Assembly (NCBI RefSeq): GCF_907163105.1
Contig: NZ_OU015321.1
Span: 2,185,001-2,249,000, forward strand
Length of the DNA stretch: 64,000 nt
Direction: 5' to 3'
DNA from: Cloacibacterium caeni
Lineage (GTDB): Bacteria > Bacteroidota > Bacteroidia > Flavobacteriales > Weeksellaceae
The notes under the pieces were generated by a model that was not told the DNA's origin, ran no database searches, and saw nothing but the letters and a program-made list of their open reading frames with translations. The translations under genes and the position numbers were made by a program. Below are positions 37,082 to 45,117 of this stretch, in pieces (within the stretch, counting starts at the first letter, position 1; each line of letters begins with the position of its first letter).

Positions 37082-37603
37082 ATGAAAAATTCAAAACAAA
37101 ATATGAAACCACAGGACATCGTTTTGTTACTAAAAATTATTAGCCTCGATAATGATTCGTGGAATCAATCTTCCGTTGCGGCAGACTTAGGAATAAGCCA
37201 AGCTGAAATAAGCGAATCGGTTGCAAGGTCAAAAAACTCAGGCTTATTAGACCCAAAAGGAAAAGTAGTAATGAAGTATGCTCTTGCCGAGTTTCTACAA
37301 TATGGGATAAGATATGCTTTTCCTCAGAAGCCAGGAGCAATAGTCAGAGGAATTCCAACCGCTCATAGTGCTTTACCGCTCAATAATGAAATTCAAAGTA
37401 ATGAAAAGTATGTTTGGGCTTATGCAAAAGGAAATACAAGAGGTCAAAGTATAGAACCACTTTATCCATCGGTTCCAGAAGCAGTATTGAAAGATGAAAA
37501 ACTATATGAATTACTTGCAATCACAGATGCTATTCGTGTTGGGCGAACAAGAGAAAAAGAATTAGCAGTAGAATACCTAAAAAAATATTTAAAAATTGTA
37601 TAA
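37082..37603 (+). CDS. HTH antitoxin-like protein (partner of a nucleotidyltransferase)
   Basis: A 173-residue protein with a winged helix-turn-helix (about residues 8-65: DNDSWNQSSVAADLGISQAE, then ISESVARSKNSGLL) and an uncharacterised C-terminal region. It precedes and overlaps by 8 bases a nucleotidyltransferase gene, and two palindromes flank its promoter, so it is probably the antitoxin and autoregulator of an AbiE-like pair. The start is uncertain: ATG 37073, 37082 or 37103 are in frame; the upstream extension to 37010 would run through the operators and is unlikely. Confidence 0.65.
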   Translation: MKNSKQNMKPQDIVLLLKIISLDNDSWNQSSVAADLGISQAEISESVARSKNSGLLDPKGKVVMKYALAEFLQYGIRYAFPQKPGAIVRGIPTAHSALPLNNEIQSNEKYVWAYAKGNTRGQSIEPLYPSVPEAVLKDEKLYELLAITDAIRVGRTREKELAVEYLKKYLKIV

Positions 37604-38282
37604 TAAGGCTATAAATATAGGAGTTGTTGCGGAAGTAGCGGAAGGTTTACAACAATATAGGGAGCAAGTAGTGTTCGTCGGTGGAGCTGTTATCAGTCTT
37701 TATACAGATGACCCAGCAGCTGACGAAATACGTCCCACGAAAGACATTGATTTTACAATTAATATCGTTAATGTAGGAGAATTTCACAAAACAATCGAGG
37801 AATTGGGAAAATTAGGTTTTCATCCAGACCCTTATGGAACATCTATTTGCAGTTACACATACAAAAAATATCCAGTAGATATAATTCCTGCCGAAGACAA
37901 CGCCTTTGGTTCAACCAATCGCTGGTATAAAATAGGTTTTGAAGACTTATGGAAAGTGAAAGCAAAAAATCAGGAAATTTACATCTTATCAGCACCTTGT
38001 TTTCTTGCAACAAAGTTTGAAGCATTCAATAGTAGGGGAAAAGATTACAGAACCAGCCATGATATTGAGGACATTATCTACATCATTGATAACAGAATCA
38101 GCATTGTAGATGAAATAGCAAAGTGCGATGAGAGAATTTTAGAATTTATTAAATCTGAATTGCAAAAAATCATTGATAAAGGTCTTTTAGAAGAACTCTT
38201 GCAAACACATATACACCCATTGATTATTGATGAAAGGATTGAAATTGTAAAAGAAAAAATCAACAGCATTATGAATGCCTGA
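37596..38282 (+). CDS. Nucleotidyltransferase, AbiEii-like toxin candidate
   Basis: A 228-residue protein with a minimal nucleotidyltransferase core: VVFVGGAVISLY (GG at 29-30), acidic pair D50 and D52 in TKDIDFTI, and a third acidic position in YPVDIIPAED. This is the pattern of PF08843-type (AbiEii/AbiGii) toxins. The only usable start is TTG 37596, which overlaps the antitoxin gene by 8 bases and implies translational coupling. A role in element maintenance or phage defence is an inference from family and position. Confidence 0.7.
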   Translation: MYNKAINIGVVAEVAEGLQQYREQVVFVGGAVISLYTDDPAADEIRPTKDIDFTINIVNVGEFHKTIEELGKLGFHPDPYGTSICSYTYKKYPVDIIPAEDNAFGSTNRWYKIGFEDLWKVKAKNQEIYILSAPCFLATKFEAFNSRGKDYRTSHDIEDIIYIIDNRISIVDEIAKCDERILEFIKSELQKIIDKGLLEELLQTHIHPLIIDERIEIVKEKINSIMNA

Positions 38283-38357
38283 AAATATTGACGATGGATA
38301 GTTCTTGTATTTTAATCAAAAAACAACACTCTTTATTTTTGAATCAAGTAAAAAAAC

Positions 38358-38404
38358 GTTAAACTTTGTTAAAGTAGAAGTATTTTAGTTAAAATTTGTT
38401 AAAA
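38358..38404. repeat. Two 17-bp direct repeats 30 bp apart
   Basis: GTTAAACTTTGTTAAAG (38358-38374) and GTTAAAATTTGTTAAAA (38388-38404). They lie in the gene-free 38283-38583 stretch, ahead of the decamer array. Confidence 0.6.
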
Positions 38405-38425
38405 CATAAGATTTATTGAAAAGAC

Positions 38426-38506
38426 TAATCTGGATTAATTTAGATTAATCTGGATTGCAAAAAAATTATTCTGGACTAATTTGGATTAATTTAGACTGTT
38501 CTGGAC
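38426..38506. repeat. Seven decamer repeats in near-helical phase (iteron-like)
   Basis: Units TAATCTGGAT, TAATTTAGAT, TAATCTGGAT start at 38426, 38436, 38446; after an 11-base gap, TATTCTGGAC, TAATTTGGAT, TAATTTAGAC, TGTTCTGGAC start at 38467, 38477, 38487, 38497. Each unit presents the same face of the helix. The array lies 77 bases upstream of the HTH gene and the replication genes, so origin iterons or Xis-type binding sites are both possible. Confidence 0.75.
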
Positions 38507-38583
38507 GAATCACAACTATTTGATTTTCAATAATTAAGTTGATATTATTGCATTTGAATTTAAAATAATTAAAATACAATCAA

Positions 38584-38862
38584 ATGTCAGTACAACTTTA
38601 TTCCCACACCAAAGCAGATTTGGAAAAAGCGGTTGAAATTATTCTAAAAAAAGCAACCGACTTCACATTACCCGTTAAAAAAGCAGAAGAACAACCCGAA
38701 GATTTAATTTCTCAAATCGAAGCCACAAAATTTCTGCACATTTCTGTTCCGACCATTATTGACTGGCGGAAAAATAAGAGTCTGCCTCATTACAATTTTA
38801 ATGGGCGATACTACTATTCTAAAAAGGAACTTTTGGAATACGGAAAAAACCGAAGAATGTAA
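38584..38862 (+). CDS. Helix-turn-helix protein, excisionase-like
   Basis: A 92-residue protein. The first 45 residues are helical; residues about 46-90 form a MerR/Xis-type winged helix (ISQIEATKFLHISVPTIIDW and NFNGRYYYSKKELLEYG). Small proteins of this kind lie between the integrase and replication genes in many Bacteroidota elements, acting as excision factors or regulators. The decamer array just upstream is a plausible binding site. Confidence 0.72.
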   Translation: MSVQLYSHTKADLEKAVEIILKKATDFTLPVKKAEEQPEDLISQIEATKFLHISVPTIIDWRKNKSLPHYNFNGRYYYSKKELLEYGKNRRM

Positions 38863-38923
38863 CCTCTGTTCGAGCATTACAATTTCTATTGTTTAACAAT
38901 TTCGTATTAAAATCATTCTTAAA

Positions 38924-40162
38924 ATGAACAAAAAAATTCCCTATTTACGAGTAGGCACAACATACTACAAAACCATAGAAAAACCATTAATTTCAGGTGA
39001 TAAAATTTCCATTTTGTTTCGATGGAATCGGGAAACCATTATCAGCGACTGTGGAAAAAATTATCTTTCACAAATTCCAAAATACGATGGCTTTTGTTGT
39101 ATTCCAAGTCATCTGAATTATGAAAAAATAATCGAAGGGTTTTACAATATGTACAATGAAATCCCGCATCAACCGATTGGAGAAAGTCTAAATTCCGATG
39201 CTCTCAAAGAAAAAATTCAGTTTTCGCTGAACTTTATGGAACATATTTTCGGAGAACAGCTTGAGTTGGGTTTAGATTACATCAAAATCTTACTTGAAAA
39301 ACCTACCCAAATGCTTCCGATTTTATGTTTGGTAAGTAAAGAACGTTCTACAGGAAAGTCTACCTTTATTAAATGGCTCAAATCCATTTTCGGGTTGAAT
39401 ATGACTTACATTAAAGGAGATTCTTTCAGCAGTCAATTCAATTCGGATTGGGCTTCAATGCTCATTGTAGCTATTGATGAAGTATTCTTTGACAAGAAAG
39501 AAATTACAGAAAGATTAAAATACCTTTCCACAACCGATAAAGATAAGAAAGAAGCGAAAGGAAAAGATCGTGAGGAAGTTGAATTTTTTGGAAAATTCAT
39601 TCTTTGTTCCAACAATGAAGACAATTTTATTCAGATTGATGAAGAAGAAATTCGGTTCTGGATTATCAAAGTTAAATCTATAAAAACAGAGAATACTGAA
39701 TTCCTTCAAAACCTAATTAAAGAAATTCCCTATTTCCTTCGCTATCTGATTCAAAGATCGTTCTGTAGCCAGAAACAAACCCGAATGTGGTTTACTGATT
39801 CTGAGATAAGAACAAAGGCGTTACAAAAATTGGTTTGGAAAAACAATAACAAACTTGAATCAAAAATTATTGAGCTCTTGTATGAGTTTTTTGAGAGTAC
39901 CGAAGAAAATGAAATCCAAGTCATTCCGCAGGATATTTTGAATATGCTCAACCGAATGTTTAAAAATCAATATTGGACAATCAATGATGTGAGGAAAATC
40001 CTAAAAGAAATATGGAAACTTGAACCACAGAACAATTCTTTGGCTTATATCAAATACGATATTGATTACAGTGGAAATTTTTATCTAAATAATAAAACTG
40101 GTCGCTATTTCACGATAAAAAGAGATTTTATTCTTCAAAAATTTGATGAAATGATGAATTAA
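38924..40162 (+). CDS. SF3-like helicase/primase-helicase family protein
   Basis: A 412-residue putative replicative helicase. P-loop SKERSTGKST is at about 137-146, Walker B LIVAIDEV at 180-187, a sensor-1-like FILCSNN at 225-231 and a possible arginine finger in EEIRFW (R244), an arrangement of superfamily 3 helicases. The N-terminal 100 residues are unassigned, and the C-terminal part has a winged-helix look. With the Toprim primase downstream it probably replicates the element after excision. Confidence 0.78.
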   Translation: MNKKIPYLRVGTTYYKTIEKPLISGDKISILFRWNRETIISDCGKNYLSQIPKYDGFCCIPSHLNYEKIIEGFYNMYNEIPHQPIGESLNSDALKEKIQFSLNFMEHIFGEQLELGLDYIKILLEKPTQMLPILCLVSKERSTGKSTFIKWLKSIFGLNMTYIKGDSFSSQFNSDWASMLIVAIDEVFFDKKEITERLKYLSTTDKDKKEAKGKDREEVEFFGKFILCSNNEDNFIQIDEEEIRFWIIKVKSIKTENTEFLQNLIKEIPYFLRYLIQRSFCSQKQTRMWFTDSEIRTKALQKLVWKNNNKLESKIIELLYEFFESTEENEIQVIPQDILNMLNRMFKNQYWTINDVRKILKEIWKLEPQNNSLAYIKYDIDYSGNFYLNNKTGRYFTIKRDFILQKFDEMMN

Positions 40163-40350
40163 TTGATAATGAAAAGAAAATCAATAACTTACTATTCATC
40201 AAAAGCCTCATCAAATTTTAAAACCTTCATTTTTGATGAAAGACTGATGAACATAAATTTTAATGTTTGATGAAATGATGATACTTTGATGAAAGCGTAA
40301 TATTTTAAATTACAGCAACTTAAAAATATTCCTCATCAATTCATCAAAAT
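40142..40350. repeat. Cluster of TGATGAA/TTCATCA motifs between helicase and primase genes
   Basis: TTTGATGAA (or its complement TTCATCAAA) and close variants occur about eight times in 210 bases in both orientations, starting near 40142, 40195, 40208, 40229, 40265, 40284 and 40332. The first copy overlaps the end of the helicase gene. Candidate replication-origin or operator region; no gene is seen in 40163-40384. Confidence 0.6.
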
Positions 40351-40384
40351 ATTTCCAAAAAATAAACCATAATATTTTACAACT

Positions 40385-41329
40385 ATGAACTGCAACCAAT
40401 TCAACTCTATAAAGTTGGAAGAAGTCCTCGTTTCAGTCGGACACCATCCAACAAAACAAAATGAAAAAGAAGCTTGGTATCTCAATCCTTTTTCCACAGA
40501 AACCCAAGCCTCTTTTAAAATTAATAAAAATCTGAATTATTGGTATTTACACTCCGAAGGAATTGGCGGAAACAATGTCGATTTTATGAAAAAATATCTA
40601 AACGCATCAGTAAAAGAAGTTTTAGAATGGGCAGAAAAGCAAAATTTTTCTTCTTTTCAACAGCAGAATGTTATTCATTCAATAAATTCAAAACCAAATT
40701 ATCAAATCACCGAAATCAAAAAACTCCAAAACGAACATCTTAAAAGCTATCTTCATCAAAGAGGACTTTCAAAAGTAGTATATCCGTTAGTTAAAGAAAT
40801 TCATTTTGCCATTGGAGAGAAAAAACTTTATGCTATAGGTTTTGAAAATTTTTCTGGAGGTTGGGAACTTAGAAATTCATTTTACAAAGGTTCATTACAG
40901 AAGAAAGATATTTCAATTGTAAATCTCAATAATGAAAATCAAAATGAAACAGGGAAAAGAATTGTCGTTTTTGAAGGATTTATGGATGCTTTGTCTTTTG
41001 TGGAGATGAAACCATTCTTCATTGGCGATTTGTTGGTAATGAATTCTATTTCATTGTTGAATAGAACCAAAGAACATTTAAAAATTTATTCCGAAATCCA
41101 TTTGTTTTTAGACAATGACAAAGCAGGAGAAACTTGTAAAAATTCAATTCTGAAATCATTTCCCGAAGCCAAAAATCATTCTGAAATTTATGCTCTTCAT
41201 AAAGATTTGAACGACTATTTACAATTCAAAAACAACACTGAAATCGAAAAAAAACAGCAGATAGACTTGAAATCAAAACAAGAACAAGAGGAAAGTGAAA
41301 TATATCAAACTTACAAAAGAAAACGCTGA
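40385..41329 (+). CDS. Toprim domain DNA primase
   Basis: A 314-residue primase-like protein. The N-terminus (about 1-90) resembles a CHC2-type DNA-binding region (PFSTETQASFKINKNLNYW, YLHSEGIGGNNVDFM) although the zinc ligands are not obvious. The Toprim domain follows, with E197 in VVFEGFMDALS and the DxD pair D243/D245 in LFLDNDKAG. The C-terminus is a charged Lys/Gln/Glu tail. It should prime replication with the helicase encoded upstream. Confidence 0.85.
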   Translation: MNCNQFNSIKLEEVLVSVGHHPTKQNEKEAWYLNPFSTETQASFKINKNLNYWYLHSEGIGGNNVDFMKKYLNASVKEVLEWAEKQNFSSFQQQNVIHSINSKPNYQITEIKKLQNEHLKSYLHQRGLSKVVYPLVKEIHFAIGEKKLYAIGFENFSGGWELRNSFYKGSLQKKDISIVNLNNENQNETGKRIVVFEGFMDALSFVEMKPFFIGDLLVMNSISLLNRTKEHLKIYSEIHLFLDNDKAGETCKNSILKSFPEAKNHSEIYALHKDLNDYLQFKNNTEIEKKQQIDLKSKQEQEESEIYQTYKRKR

Positions 41330-41440
41330 TTATGTGGGTTACCTATTTTTATCAACTATCGGCGAAAGTTAGGAGCTCATTCGCAACTTTGAAGGTCGAT
41401 ACTCTCCCAACAAAGTTTCTTCTTCGCTCTGCGAGGCTTT

Positions 41441-41555
41441 AACCTGCGTAAAATAGTACAAGGTTCAAGCTTGTTAACCTGTAAAGGTCACTTTACAACC
41501 TGTATGAAATAGATACAGGTTATTAGGTAACCTGAGTAAAAAAGACACAGGTTAC
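41441..41555. other. Hairpin cluster upstream of the relaxase gene, candidate oriT
   Basis: Four inverted repeats built on AACCTG/CAGGTT lie in 115 bases. They are AACCT...AGGTT (41441-41465); TGTAAAG-GTCA-CTTTACA (41480-41497); AACCTGTAT-N7-ATACAGGTT (41497-41521, perfect 9-bp stem); and GTAACCTG-N13-CAGGTTAC (41527-41555). The relaxase gene begins 23 bases later. The region 41330-41440 before it has no gene but holds ACTTTG/CAAAGT arms. Position and structure fit an origin of transfer. Confidence 0.65.
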
Positions 41556-41577
41556 ATCATTATCAAATTTAATAAAA

Positions 41578-42720
41578 ATGAAGACATCAATCAATTTCAA
41601 AGCGTCAAAATCTGATTCCGAAATTCATAATTTCAGAAAGAAATCTTTTGACTACATCCGCAAAGATTTAACTCATAAAAATGAATATTGGATGGAACAA
41701 AAAATTGCAGACCAAATCCAAAAAATAGAATCCTACTGCAAAGAAAAATCAGGCAGAAAATTACAGAAAAATGCAATGCCAGTTCGGGAAGCCGTTGTGG
41801 TAATTAAAGAAAATACAACGATGCAAGACTTGCATAACCTATCAAAAAGATTGGAAGAAGAATTAAAGATTCGAATTTTTCAAATTGCAATTCATAAAGA
41901 TGAAGGACATTTTGACAAAGAAACCAAAGAATGGAAGCCAAATTATCATGCTCATTTGGTGGCAGATTGGCAGGATCTGGAAACGGGAAAAACACTTAAG
42001 CATCAATCGTTTCATTATTCCAAAATGCAGGATTTGGCGGCGGAATGTTTGGAAATGGAGAGAGGTATTTCGGGTTCGTTAACAAGATTAGAAGCAGTTG
42101 AATTTAAAATCAAGAAAAAAGAAGAAGATTTGAAAATTTTGGAAGAACGATACAGCCAAATGCAACAAGAGATGGAATCTAAAAATTCAGAGGAGTTTAT
42201 CGTAAAAGAATCTGACTTTCTAGGTTTTCAGAAAATAAAAACAGATAAAACCATTGAAAACTACGAAAAGGCAATCAAAACGAATAATATTCAACTTCTC
42301 AAAAACAAAACAGAACTGGAATCCAAAGAAAAACAAATTGTAGAATTAAAAACCAACATTGAAAGTCTTAAAAAAGAGGTTTCCTTCTTCAAAAGCAAAA
42401 ACTCCGCTCTGTTAACCAATAAAACTGTTTTTGCTGTTGAAAAGAAAAAATACTTGGATTCGGTAGAAAACACACTTAAAAAAGGGATTCTACAGGAAAG
42501 TATAAAAATTCCGAATCTGCAAAATCTAAATGATGCTGAACGAAAAGATAAAATGATTGAGCTATTGGAAAAAACATCAAAGGAAAATAACATTCCTTTT
42601 TCTGCTTTTGAGGAGGTTTTTAAGGATTCAAATAAAACAGCTTCCTTTTTGAATTTGTTGGGCGGTAGAAAAAATCATGAGCAACTTGAAGAAAAACAAA
42701 TTGTGAAATTTCGCCGTTAA
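41578..42720 (+). CDS. MobV-like (Pre/Mob) relaxase
   Basis: A 380-residue mobilisation protein. The N-terminus has the Pre/Mob motif I element EIHNFR (residues 16-20), and the metal-binding motif HKDEGH...NYHAHLV (H106, E109, H124, H126) matches the HxDE...HxH pattern of MobV relaxases, with an insertion between the two halves. The C-terminal half (about 175-290) is a long coiled coil. It should nick the element at oriT for transfer by a helper conjugation system. No coupling protein or mating-pair genes are in the element. Confidence 0.8.
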   Translation: MKTSINFKASKSDSEIHNFRKKSFDYIRKDLTHKNEYWMEQKIADQIQKIESYCKEKSGRKLQKNAMPVREAVVVIKENTTMQDLHNLSKRLEEELKIRIFQIAIHKDEGHFDKETKEWKPNYHAHLVADWQDLETGKTLKHQSFHYSKMQDLAAECLEMERGISGSLTRLEAVEFKIKKKEEDLKILEERYSQMQQEMESKNSEEFIVKESDFLGFQKIKTDKTIENYEKAIKTNNIQLLKNKTELESKEKQIVELKTNIESLKKEVSFFKSKNSALLTNKTVFAVEKKKYLDSVENTLKKGILQESIKIPNLQNLNDAERKDKMIELLEKTSKENNIPFSAFEEVFKDSNKTASFLNLLGGRKNHEQLEEKQIVKFRR

Positions 42721-42837
42721 GTATTAAAGGACTATCATCATTTTTATTGCTCTATATTTCCCGTAAATTTATTTCACTGATAATCAGAAAATTAAAAAGC
42801 GCTTTCGTATTTAGTACAAAATTTACTGTGATTCTTT

Positions 42838-42885
42838 ATTGTTTATTAAAAGATATATTTTACATTTGTACAGTAATAGTACAAA
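42838..42885 (+). promoter_or_regulatory. Promoter with overlapping GTAC operator for the R-M genes
   Basis: ATTG (42838-42841) and an exact TACATTTG (42861-42868) are 19 bases apart. The palindrome TTTGTAC-N7-GTACAAA (42865-42885) covers the end of the -7 box and the expected start of transcription, so a bound protein would block it. TAGTACAAAA also occurs at 42812-42821. Confidence 0.65.
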
Positions 42886-42892
42886 AAATATT

Positions 42893-43480
42893 ATGCAAAA
42901 AATTTACAAAATAAATGATGTCGCTAAAATCCGTTCTGGTATGGTAGTTACCAAAACCACCAACAGAAACGAAGAAAAGTTAACCAATACCTTTGTAAGA
43001 TTATTGACAACTTCCGATTTTGATGACGATGGAAACCTGCACAGAGAAATTCAACCCAATGCAATGTACAAACCTATCTTTGAAAAGAACTATCTAAAAG
43101 CTGGTGAAATTCTCTTCAACGCAAAAGGAAGAAGGTTTTTTGCCATGGAATTCAAAGAAGAATTTCCACATTGTATTGCTGGTTCTACTTTTTTGGTTTT
43201 AACCATTACTTCAGATGAGATTCTCCCCAATTATTTACTTTGGTATCTCAATCATGAGGAGACTTTAAAAGTATTTAATGCTAAAATTTACACCCAAACT
43301 TTACCCTCTATTTCCATAAAAGAGTTAGCAGATTTAGAAATCGCAATTCCCGATTTGGAAACCCAAAATAACATAGTACATTTAGACCAATTAAAAAATA
43401 AAAAACTAAAAATCAGAAAACAATTAATAGAATTAGAAAACCAATACATCAATACTTTAACCTATAAAAAAATAAAATAA
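42893..43480 (+). CDS. Half-size type I specificity subunit (single-TRD HsdS-like)
   Basis: A 195-residue protein with one target-recognition domain (about 1-150) and one C-terminal helical conserved region (LETQNNIVHLDQLKNKKLK and on to IELENQYIN). Normal HsdS has two of each and about 400 residues. It precedes hsdM with a one-base overlap (TAATG), so it is made together with the methylase. It could act as a homodimer, compete with the full HsdS encoded at 46829, or be a regulator. Start ATG 42893 follows the promoter and operator. Confidence 0.72.
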   Translation: MQKIYKINDVAKIRSGMVVTKTTNRNEEKLTNTFVRLLTTSDFDDDGNLHREIQPNAMYKPIFEKNYLKAGEILFNAKGRRFFAMEFKEEFPHCIAGSTFLVLTITSDEILPNYLLWYLNHEETLKVFNAKIYTQTLPSISIKELADLEIAIPDLETQNNIVHLDQLKNKKLKIRKQLIELENQYINTLTYKKIK

Positions 43481-44997
43481 TGAGCCATAAAATCACTCAA
43501 AAAGACGTAAACAACATTGTTTGGAAAGCGTGTGATACTTTCCGTGGAATTATAGACCCTTCGCAATACAAAGACTACATTCTTACCATGCTTTTCTTAA
43601 AATATGTAACTGATGTTTACAACGAGAAAAAAGCAGAATACGAAGAAAAATACGCAGGAAACCAAGAACGTGTACAGCGTGCTTTGGAGCGTGAACGTTT
43701 TGTAGTTCCCCAAGTTTCTAGCTTCGATTATCTCTACGAAAACAGGAACAGCCCGAAAATTGGTGAAATGATTAACCATGCATTGGCAGAATTAGAAGAA
43801 GCCAACCGTGAAAAATTAGGTGGGCATGATGGTTCTAATATTTTTAGAAATATAGATTTCAATTCTTCTAATTTAGGCGATGCCAAAGACAAAAGCACCA
43901 GATTAAGAAACTTACTAAATGATTTCAAATCTTTAGACCTTTCTCAATCTCATTTAGAGAACAACGATGTGATTGGCGGAGCTTACGAGTTTTTGATTGC
44001 CAACTTTGCTTCGGATTCTGGTAAAAAAGCTGGGGAATTTTTTACTCCAGCCGAAGTTTCTACGCTTTTAGCAAAACTCACCAAATCTGCTCCAGGTTCT
44101 AGAATCTACGACCCAACTTGTGGCTCTGGTTCTTTGCTCATAAAAGCAGGTAGAGAAGTTGGAAACAATAATTTTTCACTTTTTGGACAAGAAGCTAACG
44201 GTAGCACTTGGGCTTTATCTGTAATGAATATGTATTTGCATGGGTACGACAATGCTATTATTAGATGGGGAGATACTTTGCGAAATCCAAAACACAAAGA
44301 AGGAGATAAACTGATGCTGTTTGACACGGTAGTTGCCAATCCTCCATTTTCTTTAGACAAATGGGGAGCCGAAGAATTAGAAAACGACAGTTACAACCGT
44401 TTTTGGAGAGGAATGCCCCCAAAATCCAAAGGAGATTGGGCGTTTATTTCTCACATGATAGAATCATTAAATGCTCACGGAAAAGCGGGCGTAGTAGTTC
44501 CTCATGGAGTTCTGTTTCGGGGTGCTGCGGAAGGCAGAATACGCACCGAAATTTTGAACGAAGATATTTTGGAAGCGGTAGTAGGCTTACCATCAAACCT
44601 CTTTTTCGGAACAGGAATTCCTGCGGCGATTATCATCTTTAACCGTGAGAAAAAAAATAAAGAAAAAGTATTGTTTATAGATGCCAGCAAAGATTTCGTA
44701 GCGGGTAAAAACCAAAATTCTTTAGGCGAAAACCATATCAACCATATTGTAGATGTTTTTACCGATTTTCATGACAACCAGAAAGATGCAGGCGTTATAG
44801 AAGACAAGTTTGCCTATATTGCTACGTTAGAAGAGATAAAAGAAAACGATTACAACTTGAATATCCCAAGATATGTAGATACTTACGAAGAAGAAGCCGA
44901 AATAGACCTTACAGAAGTACAGCAAAAAATTGAGCAACTGCAAAGCGAATTGGCAGAAGTACAAAAACAAATGGACGAATATCTAAAATTGTTTTAA
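43480..44997 (+). CDS. hsdM: Type I R-M DNA methyltransferase subunit HsdM
   Basis: A 505-residue N6-adenine methylase subunit. The N-terminal HsdM_N domain (about 1-150) is followed by SDSGKKAGEFFTPAEVSTLL, the SAM-binding motif I YDPTCGSGSLL (about 209-219) and the catalytic NPPF in VVANPPFSLDKW; the C-terminus is a coiled coil (LTEVQQKIEQLQSELAEVQK) that should contact HsdS. The gene is intact. With either HsdS it can modify the host DNA at the recognition site. Confidence 0.96.
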   Translation: MSHKITQKDVNNIVWKACDTFRGIIDPSQYKDYILTMLFLKYVTDVYNEKKAEYEEKYAGNQERVQRALERERFVVPQVSSFDYLYENRNSPKIGEMINHALAELEEANREKLGGHDGSNIFRNIDFNSSNLGDAKDKSTRLRNLLNDFKSLDLSQSHLENNDVIGGAYEFLIANFASDSGKKAGEFFTPAEVSTLLAKLTKSAPGSRIYDPTCGSGSLLIKAGREVGNNNFSLFGQEANGSTWALSVMNMYLHGYDNAIIRWGDTLRNPKHKEGDKLMLFDTVVANPPFSLDKWGAEELENDSYNRFWRGMPPKSKGDWAFISHMIESLNAHGKAGVVVPHGVLFRGAAEGRIRTEILNEDILEAVVGLPSNLFFGTGIPAAIIIFNREKKNKEKVLFIDASKDFVAGKNQNSLGENHINHIVDVFTDFHDNQKDAGVIEDKFAYIATLEEIKENDYNLNIPRYVDTYEEEAEIDLTEVQQKIEQLQSELAEVQKQMDEYLKLF

Positions 44998-45010
44998 AAT
45001 TAAAAACTCT

Positions 45011-45080
45011 ATGTACACAAAACGAAAATTCATGTACAGAGCAAACAAACAATGTAAACAAAAACGCAATTTTGTGTACT
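45011..45080. promoter_or_regulatory. GTACACAAAA inverted repeat and related copies
   Basis: GTACACAAAA (45013-45022) and TTTTGTGTAC (45070-45079) form a perfect 10-bp inverted repeat. Between them are ATGTACAGAG (45032-45041) and ATGTAAACAAAAACG (45052-45066). The motif is related to the GTAC operator upstream of the half-HsdS gene. It lies between hsdM and the first AlbA_2 gene. Confidence 0.55.
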
Positions 45081-45117
45081 TTTAAAAATTAACTCAAAAA
45101 ATTAAACCTTTTTACAA

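Noticed and set aside
38426-38506. CRISPR array
   Set aside because: Units are only 10 bp, contiguous and without spacers; no cas genes are present.
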